Positions 9,318 to 18,357 of a stretch of DNA of 64,000 nt are shown one piece after another. A program made the position numbers and the translations under genes. The notes under the pieces were generated by a model. That model was given only the letters and a program-made list of their open reading frames with translations. It was not told the origin of the DNA and did not search any database. The first letter of the stretch is position 1. Each line of letters starts with the position of its first letter. The stretch is from Micavibrio aeruginosavorus_D (GTDB lineage: Bacteria; Pseudomonadota; Alphaproteobacteria; Micavibrionales; Micavibrionaceae). The stretch spans positions 248,001 through 312,000 of the forward strand of contig NZ_CP195303.1 of NCBI RefSeq assembly GCF_051245535.1, in the 5' to 3' direction.

Positions 9318-10229
9318 ATGCCAAGTTTGAAGGAATATCGTAACCGTATCGTTTCCGTGAAATCCACGCGGAAGATTACGTCCGCCATGAAAATGGTGGC
9401 GGCATCCAAGCTGAAGAAAGCACAGGAACAGGCCGAAGCGAGCCAACCCTACGCCCACGCCATGGCCGGTATGATGAGCCGTGTTGCCAAAGGCGTTGTC
9501 GTTGGCCCGAACAGCCCGAAATTGCTGATTGGTACGGGTTCGGATCAGGTTCACATGATTGTTGTCGTGTCGTCCGATCGCGGCCTGTGCGGCGGTTTCA
9601 ACGGCAACCTGGTGCGCCGCGTTCGTATCGACGTGCGCAACCTGCTGAACGCCGGAAAAACGGTGAAGCTGGTGTGCGTCGGTCGTAAGGCCCGCGACAT
9701 TCTGCGCCGCGAATTCCCGAAACATATCGTACACAGCTTTACCGGTCTGGCCGGTAAAAACCGTATCGGCTTTGCCGAGGCGGACGAAGTATCGCAATAC
9801 ATCCTGTCGCAATTCGATGCGGGTGAATTCGATGTTTGCACGCTGATGTACAACGAATTCAAATCGGTTCTGACGCAACGCCCGGTGGGCGCACAGTTGA
9901 TCCCGTTCCACCTGCCGGAAGTGCAGGCCGCGAACGAGAACACAACCAAAGTGTCTGCGGAAGCCGAAGTAACGTCACCGTACAGCTTTGAGCCGGATGA
10001 AACAGAAATCCTGAGCGCCTTGTTGCCGAAGAATCTGAGCATTCAGATTTTCGGTGCCTTGCTGGACAGCGCCGCTGGCGAACAGGCCGCGCGTATGACC
10101 GCGATGGACAACGCAACGCGGAACGCTGGCGATATGATCAAGAAGCTCAGCCTGCAGTACAACCGCGCACGTCAGGCTTACATTACAAAAGAGCTGATCG
10201 AAATTATTTCAGGTGCCGAGGCACTCTAA
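9318..10229 (+). CDS. atpG: F1Fo ATP synthase subunit gamma
   Basis: 303 residues. The N-terminal helix MPSLKEYRNRIVSVKSTRKI continues into TSAMKMVAASKLKKAQE, and the C-terminal helix ends RARQAYITKELIEIISGAEAL; both are diagnostic of the rotating central stalk. The protein is slightly longer than the common 285-295 residues, the extra length falling around 200-230 (NENTTKVSAEAEVTSPYSFE). It follows atpA by 74 bp, across a hairpin. Confidence 0.96.
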   Translation: MPSLKEYRNRIVSVKSTRKITSAMKMVAASKLKKAQEQAEASQPYAHAMAGMMSRVAKGVVVGPNSPKLLIGTGSDQVHMIVVVSSDRGLCGGFNGNLVRRVRIDVRNLLNAGKTVKLVCVGRKARDILRREFPKHIVHSFTGLAGKNRIGFAEADEVSQYILSQFDAGEFDVCTLMYNEFKSVLTQRPVGAQLIPFHLPEVQAANENTTKVSAEAEVTSPYSFEPDETEILSALLPKNLSIQIFGALLDSAAGEQAARMTAMDNATRNAGDMIKKLSLQYNRARQAYITKELIEIISGAEAL

Positions 10230-10320
10230 TAAAAAAACGAATACGCTTTTGCGAAGCATTCATACCGGGCGTAGATCCGGGGTGTCGCGAAAGAAAAAGA
10301 ACATGGGAAGGGAGATCGTG

Positions 10321-10722
10321 ATGGTTCAGACAAATGGGCTTGGGGAGTCTTTTGGTCGCTTTGCAACTGCCAATCAGGCGGATGACAAGCTGGCCATTGC
10401 GATGCAGTCGCTGGAGCGGGCGGAACGTCATATTGACGCTGTGCTGGATCCAAAGGCAAAAGCATCGCGCGACGTAAAGGTGAAGGCGTTTGCCGAACTG
10501 GTGCGTGTTCTGGATGTGATGCAGGACACCATTGCAACGGCGCCGTTCCTCACCGCGCGTACCGCGCAGGATGTTGCGGATGCCGCGTTCTATCGGGCCT
10601 TTGGTCTGATGAACAAAGAAGGAATTGACGAGGACGAAGTGCGGGCCCATGTGCACCACTTCACATCTTCGACCGGTGGGCGGATGATTTCGCCCGATTT
10701 TTCCCGCCGGTTCGATGCCTGA
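10321..10722 (+). CDS. Unknown protein encoded inside the atp operon, between atpG and atpD
   Basis: 133 residues from the ATG at 10321, which has AGGGAG upstream. An upstream in-frame start at 10213 would overlap atpG and gives basic, unstructured sequence. The product looks mainly helical (AIAMQSLERAERHIDAVL and KVKAFAELVRVLDVMQDTI) with no signal peptide or membrane segment. No family recognised. It lies 91 bp after atpG and 99 bp before atpD in the same direction, so it should be co-transcribed with the ATP synthase genes. This spacing is wider than for a tightly coupled gene. Confidence 0.7.
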   Translation: MVQTNGLGESFGRFATANQADDKLAIAMQSLERAERHIDAVLDPKAKASRDVKVKAFAELVRVLDVMQDTIATAPFLTARTAQDVADAAFYRAFGLMNKEGIDEDEVRAHVHHFTSSTGGRMISPDFSRRFDA

Positions 10723-10821
10723 TTTTTCAGGCACGTGAATAAAGGGCGAAGAGTTTTTAAAAACTGGTTTTAACAACGGGCAAGAAAAAGCCCTAAACGA
10801 GTGAAGGTGAGAGACGAAGCG

Positions 10822-12243
10822 ATGACACAGGCAAAAGGAACGATCACACAGATCCTGGGCGCTGTTTTGGACGTGCAGTTCGAAGAGGGCAACGTGCCCG
10901 CAATTCTGAACGCGCTGACCACGCAGAATGATGGCAAAACGCTGGTTCTGGAAGTAGCCCAGCACTTGGGTGAAAACACCGTGCGTTGCATCGCTATGGA
11001 CACGACCGATGGTCTGGTTCGCGGTCAGGAAGTTTTGGACACGGGCGATGCGATTTCCGTTCCGGTTGGTCCGGAAGTTCTGGGTCGTATTCTGGACGTT
11101 ATCGGCAACCCGATCGATAACATGCCGGCACCGAAATCCAAAAAGCGTTACCCGATTCACCGTCCGGCTCCGTCCTTCGTGGATCAGTCCACCGAAGCCG
11201 AGCAGTTGGTGACCGGTATTAAAGTTGTCGACTTGCTGTGCCCGTATTTGAAGGGTGGCAAGATTGGTCTGTTCGGTGGTGCAGGTGTGGGCAAAACCGT
11301 GACCATTCAGGAATTGATCAACAACATCGCAAAAGGCCACGGTGGTGTGTCTGTATTCGCCGGTGTTGGTGAACGTACCCGCGAAGGGAACGACCTGTAC
11401 CACGAAATGATGGATGCTGGCGTTATCAAGCTGGACGGCGAATCCAAAGTGGGTCTGGTGTTCGGTCAGATGAACGAACCGCCGGGAGCCCGCGCACGTG
11501 TTGCGCTGACCGGTCTGTCCATGGCCGAATATTTCCGTGACGAAGAAGGTCAAGACGTTCTGTTCTTCATGGACAACGTGTTCCGCTTCACTCAGGCTGG
11601 CGCCGAAGTGTCCGCTCTGCTGGGTCGTATTCCGTCCGCCGTGGGTTACCAGCCGACGCTGGCCACCGACATGGGCGCGCTGCAGGAACGTATTACCTCC
11701 ACGAACAAAGGTTCGATCACCTCGGTTCAGGCCGTTTACGTGCCTGCTGACGACTTGACCGACCCGGCCCCGGCAACAACCTTCTCCCACTTGGACGCAA
11801 CCACCGTGTTGAACCGTCAAATTGCGGAATTGGGGATTTACCCGGCTGTTGACCCGCTGGACTCCACGTCCCGCATTCTGGACCCGCGGATCGTTGGTGA
11901 AGAACACTACAAGTGTGCTGCTGATGTTCAGAAAACACTGCAAACCTACAAGGCTCTGCAGGACATCATCGCCATTCTGGGTATGGACGAACTGTCTGAA
12001 GAAGACAAACTGGTTGTGGCCCGTGCACGGAAGATCCAACGCTTCCTGTCCCAGCCGTTCCACGTTGCCGAAGTCTTCACCGGTTCTCCGGGTAAATTCG
12101 TTCAACTGGAAGACACCATTAAGGGCTTCCGCGCGATCGTTGACGGCAAGTATGACCACCTGCCGGAATCTGCCTTCTACATGGTTGGCACGATCGAAGA
12201 AGCTGAAGAAAAAGCCAAGAAAATGGCTGCTGAGGCTGCCTAA
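10822..12243 (+). CDS. atpD: F1Fo ATP synthase subunit beta
   Basis: 473 residues from the ATG at 10822; a GTG at 10801 is possible but has no ribosome binding site and would add seven non-conserved residues. Walker A GGAGVGKT at about 152-159, GERTREGNDLYHEM, and AEYFRDEEGQDVLFFMDNVF followed by RFTQAGAEVSALLGR are the catalytic landmarks. It is the catalytic subunit of the F1 head. Its stop codon overlaps the start of the next small gene (TAATG). Confidence 0.97.
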   Translation: MTQAKGTITQILGAVLDVQFEEGNVPAILNALTTQNDGKTLVLEVAQHLGENTVRCIAMDTTDGLVRGQEVLDTGDAISVPVGPEVLGRILDVIGNPIDNMPAPKSKKRYPIHRPAPSFVDQSTEAEQLVTGIKVVDLLCPYLKGGKIGLFGGAGVGKTVTIQELINNIAKGHGGVSVFAGVGERTREGNDLYHEMMDAGVIKLDGESKVGLVFGQMNEPPGARARVALTGLSMAEYFRDEEGQDVLFFMDNVFRFTQAGAEVSALLGRIPSAVGYQPTLATDMGALQERITSTNKGSITSVQAVYVPADDLTDPAPATTFSHLDATTVLNRQIAELGIYPAVDPLDSTSRILDPRIVGEEHYKCAADVQKTLQTYKALQDIIAILGMDELSEEDKLVVARARKIQRFLSQPFHVAEVFTGSPGKFVQLEDTIKGFRAIVDGKYDHLPESAFYMVGTIEEAEEKAKKMAAEAA

Positions 12244-12476
12244 TGACAATGGCATCGGCGCATTCCCCTTTGTTGCCGCAGGTTCAATCGATCCTGCAAA
12301 ATATGGGGTATGCGCCGGTTGCTGGTGATACGGGTTTGTACGCCAAACGGGGTTTGTCCGTTTCTTTCTATATCGTCTCCGCAGGGGATGTGCAGAAAAT
12401 GGGCGTGTTGCCGATGGCAGAATCCGTGCCGCATGCCCGTTTCGTGGCTGACCACGTGCAGTATCTGTTTCGCTAA
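12243..12476 (+). CDS. Small unknown protein translationally coupled to atpD
   Basis: 77 residues. The start codon shares its A with the atpD stop (TAATG at 12241-12245), a classic coupling arrangement; a second ATG at 12249 is also possible. The product has two parts, a helix-like PLLPQVQSILQNMGYAPV and a strand-rich KRGLSVSFYIVSAGDVQ. No signal peptide and no family recognised. It ends 11 bp before atpC. Being placed between atpD and atpC suggests a role in ATP synthase assembly or control, but that is inference from position only. Confidence 0.7.
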   Translation: MTMASAHSPLLPQVQSILQNMGYAPVAGDTGLYAKRGLSVSFYIVSAGDVQKMGVLPMAESVPHARFVADHVQYLFR

Positions 12477-12487
12477 GGAATTGAAAA

Positions 12488-12913
12488 ATGGCTGATGCTA
12501 CGACAAACAATGACGTGCTGAATTTTGAACTGGTTTCGCCGGAACGCAAATTGATGTCCGGTGCGGTATACCGCGTCACCATTCCCGGCGTGGATGGCGA
12601 TTTCGGTGTTCTGGCTGGTCACGCGGCGGTGCTGTCCACCGTGCGTACGGGCGTTGTTGAAATTCTGGAATCGGCCAATGCGGCTCCGGTTCGCGTGTTC
12701 ATCGCCGGCGGGTTCGCCGACGTTACGCCGACCAATTGCACGTTGCTGGCGGAAGAAGCCGTCAACGTGAATGATCTGGATGCGGCGAAGTTGGAACAGG
12801 ACGTCCGCAATCTCAGCGACGAATTGTCCGTGGCCAAGGAAGCGTTTGAAAAATCCAAACTGCAACGCCGTCTGGATGTCACGCGCGCGAAGCTGAAAGC
12901 CATTGCGGCCTAA
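12488..12913 (+). CDS. atpC: F1Fo ATP synthase subunit epsilon
   Basis: 141 residues. The N-terminal beta barrel is recognisable from FELVSPERKLMSGAVYRVTI, PGVDGDFGVLAGHAAVLSTV and FIAGGFADVTPTNCTLLAEEA, followed by the two C-terminal helices (LSDELSVAKEAFEKSKLQRR). The subunit binds gamma and regulates ATP hydrolysis. It is the last gene of the operon and is followed by a strong terminator. Confidence 0.95.
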   Translation: MADATTNNDVLNFELVSPERKLMSGAVYRVTIPGVDGDFGVLAGHAAVLSTVRTGVVEILESANAAPVRVFIAGGFADVTPTNCTLLAEEAVNVNDLDAAKLEQDVRNLSDELSVAKEAFEKSKLQRRLDVTRAKLKAIAA

Positions 12914-12959
12914 GCAAAAACCGCGCTTTCGCAATAATACATAGAATACGAAATAAAAG

Positions 12960-12990
12960 CCGGGGTCTGGTAAGACCCCGGTAATTTTTT
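12960..12990 (+). terminator. Terminator of the atp operon
   Basis: Perfect 9-bp G/C-rich stem (12960-12968 with 12973-12981), GGTA loop, then AATTTTTT. Confidence 0.9.
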
Positions 12991-13045
12991 ATTGACCAAA
13001 GCTTAAACGGAGCGTGCCACACTGAAAGAAGAAGGACATAAGGCA

Positions 13046-13378
13046 ATGACGGCAACAATTATGTGTGTGGTGTTTCGGCCCGCATACGACAAAAATATCG
13101 GCGATGTATCGCGCATGATGCCGGCGATTGAGCAAGTCATTGCCGATTGTGACGGCCTGCATTTTTGTGAAGATGCGTACGATTCATCGGCTTTCCGCTT
13201 TTACCTGCCACCTGGTACGAATGTGTATGATGCTGACCGCGTGGTCCAGCGCCTGAACCGTCTGAATGATCGCGATGGCGCGGCGTTGCTCGAAGCCGAA
13301 CAAATCGGCATTCCCGAAAAATCGGTTACACTGACCCGTCATTCCGGGGTGGATCAAAACACCCTGCGTTTAGGGTGA
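13046..13378 (+). CDS. Unknown small protein
   Basis: 110 residues from the ATG at 13046, preceded by AAGGACATAAGGCA. No signal peptide. The sequence alternates short strands and helices (TATIMCVVFRPAYDK, AIEQVIADCDGLHF, VVQRLNRLNDRDGAALLEAE) and looks like a small folded cytoplasmic domain. Not recognised. It has its own space after the atp terminator, and its 3' end overlaps the convergent gene by 9 bp. Confidence 0.65.
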   Translation: MTATIMCVVFRPAYDKNIGDVSRMMPAIEQVIADCDGLHFCEDAYDSSAFRFYLPPGTNVYDADRVVQRLNRLNDRDGAALLEAEQIGIPEKSVTLTRHSGVDQNTLRLG

Positions 13379-13615
13379 GATGGGTTTTAACCGTTCATGC
13401 GTATTCGATACGACAATGATGTCCTGAATAACATCGTCCCATTCATCTGCACTAAGCTGGGTGCCTTGTAATCGGTCACGGGCTGTGAGTACGGCCTGAT
13501 GCGCGTCATCGACCGCCCTCCACGGAACGGAGCGGGCGGTTTCCCATTCTTTGGCCAAGTCGAAAAAGTGATCGCAGGCCGCATTGAACGCGGCCTTGAG
13601 AGATTTTTTTGGCAT
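13370..13615 (-). CDS. Unknown small helical protein
   Basis: 81 residues, predicted mostly helical (KAAFNAACDHFFDLAKEWET and AVLTARDRL), acidic toward the C-terminus. AGGGA lies upstream of the ATG at 13615 but farther than ideal. It ends inside the last codons of the convergent gene. No family recognised. Codon pattern and composition favour this frame over the overlapping plus-strand frame. Confidence 0.5.
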   Translation of the reverse strand: MPKKSLKAAFNAACDHFFDLAKEWETARSVPWRAVDDAHQAVLTARDRLQGTQLSADEWDDVIQDIIVVSNTHERLKPISP

Positions 13616-13805
13616 GTGATACGCAGTCCCTGTTCGTTTTATTTTTTTAAGAGTCTATCCCAAGTTCGGGGGCTGCTCAATATGAAAAGGGCGCGCCGTG
13701 ATATGGGAATTGATGGGCCGGAATTTGACTCCGGTTTGCCCTTCTTTTGTGTTATTTCTGCGAAATAGGATGTTGCCTTAAAGGGCCTTTAAGAAGGTTT
13801 TTAAA

Positions 13806-13991
13806 ATGGAATTTGTTTACGACGAACAGAGTACTCCCATTGCCCACCTGACTCCGGAATTGAAGGCGGAATTTGAACGCGCCGGTCTGTACCGTCTTTT
13901 GGACCCGTATTATCAATATCCAGAGGCAACACCGCGCCCCAAATCTCGGGCGCCGCATTTGACGCTGGTCATCAACAATCCGAATCTGTAG
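13806..13991 (+). CDS. Unknown 61-residue protein
   Basis: The ATG at 13806 follows AAGAAGG at good spacing. The product begins MEFVYDEQSTPIAHLTPELK and contains a Pro/Tyr-rich middle (LLDPYYQYPEATPRP). Its 3' end overlaps the convergent helicase gene by 20 bp. No family recognised; the good ribosome binding site is the main support. Confidence 0.5.
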   Translation: MEFVYDEQSTPIAHLTPELKAEFERAGLYRLLDPYYQYPEATPRPKSRAPHLTLVINNPNL

Positions 13992-16776
13992 ACCAAAAAT
14001 CCTTAATCCCCTTCACCGCGTCGGCCAGTCCGACGCGTTCGATTTTCACGCCTTCGGGGAATGCGCCGTGCAACCGGGTGGGCAGCATGGAATCCAGCAT
14101 GACGAACACACCGCGATCATCCGCGCGGCGGACCAGACGGCCAAAGGCCTGCCGTAATTTCAAACGCGTCAGCAATTCATCATAACGGCGTTTACCAAAC
14201 GCTTCGCGCCGGGCTTTGTGCAAAATGGTCGGGCGGGTCCATGGCACGCGGTCATAGACCAGCATGCGCAGTGAATCGCCCGGCACATCCACACCATCGC
14301 GCACCGCATCGGTGCCCAACAAACAGGCATGCGTATCGGCGCGGAAAATATCAACCAGTGTGCCCGTATCCATTTCATCGACATGCTGGGCGTACAGGGC
14401 AATGCCGTTATCTTCCAATTTCGGCGCGATTCGGTCGCGCACGGCGCGCAGGCGTTGAATGGCGGTGAACAACCCCAACCCACCGCCACCAGCGGCTTCG
14501 AACAAGGCCTGATACGCGCCCGCAACCTGATCCAGATCGTCTTTGCGCACATCGGTGATGATATAAACGCGCGTTTGATCGGCGTAATTATACGGTGATG
14601 AAACGGCGAAGCGATGCGGAGAGGGTGTTAATGACAACGCGCCCGTGCGTTCAACGGCCACGCGCCAGTCTTCTTCCTCATCGCCTGTGCCATCGCGTAA
14701 TGTTGCCGATGTAATGGCAATGCCGTGCGCCTGCATCTTCATCGCGGCGGCGAAGGGGATCATCGGGTCGATCCAGTGACGGTACAGGCCGACATCAATC
14801 GCCTGACCCTCAATCCGTTCAATTTCCATCCAATCGACAAATTGATTGTCAGCGTTTCCGCTCTCCAGCGTATCCAGCATGGCGATCCATGCACCAATCG
14901 TCATTTCACCGCGCCGTTGCAGCGATGCGGCCACGGATTCCAATCGGCGGCGCGTGTCGGTGTCCAGCGTGGCCGATTGTTCGCCCAGTCGGCGGCGCAA
15001 GCGCCCGGCCAACACCATCATCGGTGTGCGCAAATCATTCAGGCGTGTTTTCAAAAGACGCGCGGCATCACCCAATCCATCGATCAACGGCAAGGTCGTG
15101 CATTCGAGCGAGTAGGGGCCATCGCGCCCATCCGCCCGGGCATAGACCTGTTGATACACCAGCGCGAGGAACAGTTCCGTCGCGCCAAAGGCGGCATTGT
15201 CCTTAAATCGTTTCGACCATCCCGGTCCGGGCAGGCTGTGCGCGGCTTGCAGGATTTTCTCCAAATCCTCCTCGGCGGACGCATCGCCAGCGATCAGATC
15301 ATCCATCCGGCGTTTCAGGCCCCGGGCGCGGCTGCGCTTGCCGCCTTCCTGCCCGAAAATCCAGCGGCGGAGGTCGGCGGTTTCCCGCGCGCTCAGGTTT
15401 CCGGAAAATGCGCCATCGGCAGCATCGAAAAGGTGGTGGCCCTCGTCAAAGACATAACGATGGGGCTGGTCATCCGGCGTCGCGGTTCCGGCCAACGCCG
15501 TGTTGATCATCACCAACGCATGGTTGGCGACCACAATATCGGCGTGGCGGGCCTTGCGGATGGAGCGTTCAACGAAACAACGATGGTAATGATCGCAGGC
15601 GGAATGAATACATTCCCCGCGTTTATCGGCCAGTGACGTGGTGCCACCATAGCCCAGCAAAGCGGGCAGCCAGCCGGGGAAATCCCCACCGCTGAGGTCG
15701 CCGTCCTTGGTTGCGGAAATCCACCGCGCCATCAATCCGGCAGCGATAATCTGGGTCGCGTGGCGCGCCAAGGCCGCGGCATTGGCCAGATCCTCATAAT
15801 TCAGCAGGCAGAGGTAATTTTCCCGACCCTTGCGGATGGAAACGGCGCGGTCACGCACCATCGGATCGGGGTAGAGGCGTTCCAGCTCCTGTCCGATCTG
15901 GCGTTGCAGGTTGCGTGTATAGGTGGAAACCCAGACCGGCCCGCCATTCTTCTCCGCCCATACGCTGGCCGGGGCCAGATAGCCCAGTGTTTTGCCAACA
16001 CCTGTGCCCGCTTCGGCCAATAAAACGTGCGGTTGGTCGGCATTTTGTGCAGGCGCAAAGATGGATGCGATTTGACCGGCATAATCCATCTGTTGCGGGC
16101 GGGGTTCGGCGCTGCGCCCCTGTGACAACATGGTGCGCAGACGGTCGCGCGCTTCTTCACCGCTCACGCTATCGTGTCCGGCGGGCGGGGGCGGTGCGCC
16201 TTCCGACCATTCGGGCAGGTTTTTCCAGATATTCAGGGCGGTGCGCGTCAAAATCTGACGTTCGGGGTCATATTCGGCATTCAAAGCGGAAAAAATGAAC
16301 GGCGTCCACACCCAACCCTTGCCCTGTGCCCCCATCGCGTCGGCAATACCGAGGAGATTCGCGCGAATCTCCTGATCTGATTCGCGGGCCCGCAGGTCGG
16401 ATAAAAGCACCCGAACGGACTCATGCAACGCCAGCGGCGCGTCCTCGGAATTTTCCCCGACATGAATGTCCAGCGCGTTCGCAATTCCAAACGGTGTGGG
16501 CACACAAAATTTTGCCGGATGCACGAATGCAAAAAGTTCGAGCACGTCATACGCGATCAGATCGTCCGTCCCCAGACGATGACGTGTGTACGGTGCATGA
16601 CAAACGATGACGGGACGTTTGTGAAAAATCATCCGCGCCTGGTCATGCGGGTACGATTTAATTTCGCCGTCCGGTGACAACGCAATTGTCGTCCGCGCCG
16701 TAACCGTGATCACGGCCGCGGCGGGCATGGAAACGCGGGTGCGTTTTTGTGTTTGTTCTGCGACATGTCCGGACAT
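13972..16776 (-). CDS. DinG-like (XPD-type) ATP-dependent DNA helicase
   Basis: 934 residues. An alphaproteobacterial N-terminal extension of about 240 residues precedes Walker A (EAGTGVGKTLGYLAPA, about 255-270), then STYTRNLQRQI, a cysteine cluster that could hold a 4Fe-4S centre (YLCLLN, and GECIHSACDHYHRCF), ADIVVANHALVM and the DEGHH Walker B box. C-terminal motifs include GVDVPGDSLRMLVYDRVPW and RQAFGRLVRRADDRGVF. XPD-like helicases unwind DNA 5' to 3'; DinG removes R-loops and aids damage tolerance. The first ATG (16776) or the one at 16728 may be used. Confidence 0.88.
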   Translation of the reverse strand: MSGHVAEQTQKRTRVSMPAAAVITVTARTTIALSPDGEIKSYPHDQARMIFHKRPVIVCHAPYTRHRLGTDDLIAYDVLELFAFVHPAKFCVPTPFGIANALDIHVGENSEDAPLALHESVRVLLSDLRARESDQEIRANLLGIADAMGAQGKGWVWTPFIFSALNAEYDPERQILTRTALNIWKNLPEWSEGAPPPPAGHDSVSGEEARDRLRTMLSQGRSAEPRPQQMDYAGQIASIFAPAQNADQPHVLLAEAGTGVGKTLGYLAPASVWAEKNGGPVWVSTYTRNLQRQIGQELERLYPDPMVRDRAVSIRKGRENYLCLLNYEDLANAAALARHATQIIAAGLMARWISATKDGDLSGGDFPGWLPALLGYGGTTSLADKRGECIHSACDHYHRCFVERSIRKARHADIVVANHALVMINTALAGTATPDDQPHRYVFDEGHHLFDAADGAFSGNLSARETADLRRWIFGQEGGKRSRARGLKRRMDDLIAGDASAEEDLEKILQAAHSLPGPGWSKRFKDNAAFGATELFLALVYQQVYARADGRDGPYSLECTTLPLIDGLGDAARLLKTRLNDLRTPMMVLAGRLRRRLGEQSATLDTDTRRRLESVAASLQRRGEMTIGAWIAMLDTLESGNADNQFVDWMEIERIEGQAIDVGLYRHWIDPMIPFAAAMKMQAHGIAITSATLRDGTGDEEEDWRVAVERTGALSLTPSPHRFAVSSPYNYADQTRVYIITDVRKDDLDQVAGAYQALFEAAGGGGLGLFTAIQRLRAVRDRIAPKLEDNGIALYAQHVDEMDTGTLVDIFRADTHACLLGTDAVRDGVDVPGDSLRMLVYDRVPWTRPTILHKARREAFGKRRYDELLTRLKLRQAFGRLVRRADDRGVFVMLDSMLPTRLHGAFPEGVKIERVGLADAVKGIKDFWSTDSDC

Positions 16777-16853
16777 GATTGGACGCTACCATCCATCATC
16801 GTGCTGTTCCAGACCAAACAGCATAAAACTCTCGGTTTTACGGGCCTAAATGC

Positions 16854-16887
16854 AAAAATCCCCGTGGGGAAGACCCACGGGGATTTT
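16854..16887 (-). terminator. Terminator of the H1-like gene
   Basis: A stem of about 14 bp (16855-16868 with 16874-16887) with A and T runs at its two ends, so it would stop transcription in either direction. Confidence 0.85.
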
Positions 16888-16908
16888 GATCACAACACCA
16901 AGGAAGAA

Positions 16909-17265
16909 TTACTTCTTCTTGGCAGCGGTTTTGCGCTTCGTCGTGGTTTTCTTCGCGGCTACTTTTTTCGCCGGAGCTTTTTTAGCAGCAGCTTTTTTCG
17001 GAGCAGCTTTTTTCACTGTCTTTTTAACTGCCGGTTTCTTAGCAGCTACTTTTTTCTTAGCGGCCGGCTTTTTAGCAGCAGCTTTTTTCGGAGCAGCTTT
17101 TTTCACAGTGGCTTTTTTAACCGTCTTTTTCACTGCCGGTTTCTTAGCAGCTACTTTTTTCTTAGCCGGAGCTTTTTTCTTCGCTGCCGGTTTCTTCGCT
17201 ACGGTTTTCTTCACTGTCTTCTTTGCGGCAGGTTTCTTTGCTGCCGGCTTTTTCTTGGCTACCAT
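16909..17265 (-). CDS. Histone-H1-like Lys/Ala-rich DNA-binding protein
   Basis: 118 residues from the ATG at 17265, chosen because GGGGAG lies 9 nt upstream. An upstream ATG at 17292 would add nine residues (MSLPWGETK). The whole chain is low-complexity Lys, Ala, Pro and Val, built from repeats such as KKPAAKK and KKTVKKA, like the C-terminal tail of histone H1 and bacterial H1-like proteins (AlgP, HctB). It should be unfolded, very basic and nucleoid-associated. The internal DNA repeats make the gene prone to length change between strains. Confidence 0.85.
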   Translation of the reverse strand: MVAKKKPAAKKPAAKKTVKKTVAKKPAAKKKAPAKKKVAAKKPAVKKTVKKATVKKAAPKKAAAKKPAAKKKVAAKKPAVKKTVKKAAPKKAAAKKAPAKKVAAKKTTTKRKTAAKKK

Positions 17266-17455
17266 TTTAGTTTCTCCCCAAGGAAGTGACATTGCCCGGT
17301 CACACGGGTTGTACCAACCATTGATACGTTACCCATATAGTACCCCATTTTTTTAAAAAGAAATAAAGAAAATTACATTTCCGGAAATTGTCATCCGTGA
17401 TGGTGTGACTGTGATGACACAGATGATGACTCGTTTTCATCGCATGCATGATGCG

Positions 17456-17493
17456 AAAACACCCCCGGATGAATCACATCGCGGGGGTGTTTT
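17456..17493. terminator. Hairpin in the 17266-17538 intergenic region
   Basis: Stem of 12 bp (17456-17467 with 17482-17493) with a 14-nt loop. It probably ends the minus-strand pilin-like gene, whose stop is at 17539. The rest of this 273-bp gap holds the upstream region of the H1-like gene; I see no gene in it. Confidence 0.55.
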
Positions 17494-17538
17494 GGAAGAT
17501 GATGATGGGATGATAACGGGGCGATGATCGATGGATGA

Positions 17539-18252
17539 TCAGCGTGTGATCAGCACATGATAGTAGTGATAAAAATCCTGATCCAACGCATCGGCGGCAT
17601 TGCCGTTGCCCCCCACGCAACCCGCAGATTTCTGCAGAATTTGCGGTGCTGTCACAGTGTTGCCCGCGGTGTATGTGCCCGTGAACGGCGTGTATGAAAC
17701 GACGGCGGAAATGGGGGGCGGATTGCCGCTGGCATCATCAATTTTCATCATGCGATTGATCCGCAAACAATCGGCTTTACCAACCCCGGACAGGATGAAA
17801 ACAAGGTCGGGTGCCGACGTGCCCACACCGTCGATGGCCAGAGATCCCGTATAAATAATTTTTTGGGTTGCGGTTGTCTTCGGCATACCCAAACCGGCCC
17901 CGGCGGGGTCGAAAACACGGTTTTCGGCATCGGCGCAGGCCGCGAAATCATAATCGTTGGTGGCCCAATCATCGCTGTCAAAACAGATGTCACTTTCGCT
18001 GCCACCCCGCGCCAGCATTTGCTGAATCGCTGTTTGCATGGCCTTGCCGTCGCGCATGATTCTGGTGGCTTCGACCGTGGCGCGTTCGGTTTCCCCGGCC
18101 TGTTGCACGTTATCGCCCGTTTTGGTGATGGCGATGGTCAAAGCGGTCAAAAGCGCGATGGCCAGCAGGATAAACCACAGCGCATTGCCGGATTGGCCAG
18201 ATTGGCCAGATTGAGGTGTAACGGGGGTTTTCGGGGTCAAAAAGCGCATCAT
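17539..18252 (-). CDS. Membrane-anchored, pilin-like secreted protein of unknown function
   Basis: 237 residues. After a short polar N-terminus with repeated Ser-Gly-Gln comes one hydrophobic helix (NALWFILLAIALLTALTIAI, about 23-42), then a helix (ERATVEATRIMRDGKAMQTA) and a globular domain with four cysteines (DICFDS, FAACADAE, ADCLRI, SAGCVGG). A long N-terminal helix with a Cys-containing head is the layout of type IV pilin-like or pseudopilin proteins. There is no clear G/FTLxE prepilin site and no pilus gene nearby, so the call is tentative. It is divergent from lysS. Confidence 0.65.
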   Translation of the reverse strand: MMRFLTPKTPVTPQSGQSGQSGNALWFILLAIALLTALTIAITKTGDNVQQAGETERATVEATRIMRDGKAMQTAIQQMLARGGSESDICFDSDDWATNDYDFAACADAENRVFDPAGAGLGMPKTTATQKIIYTGSLAIDGVGTSAPDLVFILSGVGKADCLRINRMMKIDDASGNPPPISAVVSYTPFTGTYTAGNTVTAPQILQKSAGCVGGNGNAADALDQDFYHYYHVLITR

Positions 18253-18357
18253 TTAAGGGGGTATCCGGGTGTTGAAAAGGGCGATAGGGCTTGCATTTTC
18301 GTATCGCATAAGCGACAAAATCAGGACCTGAAACAATTGTACCACGGTGATTTGAAA

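Noticed and set aside
10801..10821. GTG start of atpD at 10801
   Set aside because: No ribosome site and the added residues are not conserved; the ATG at 10822 fits family starts.
13499..13768. 89-codon plus-strand frame overlapping the 13370-13615 gene
   Set aside because: No ribosome site, composition poor; the minus-strand frame has better helical protein character.
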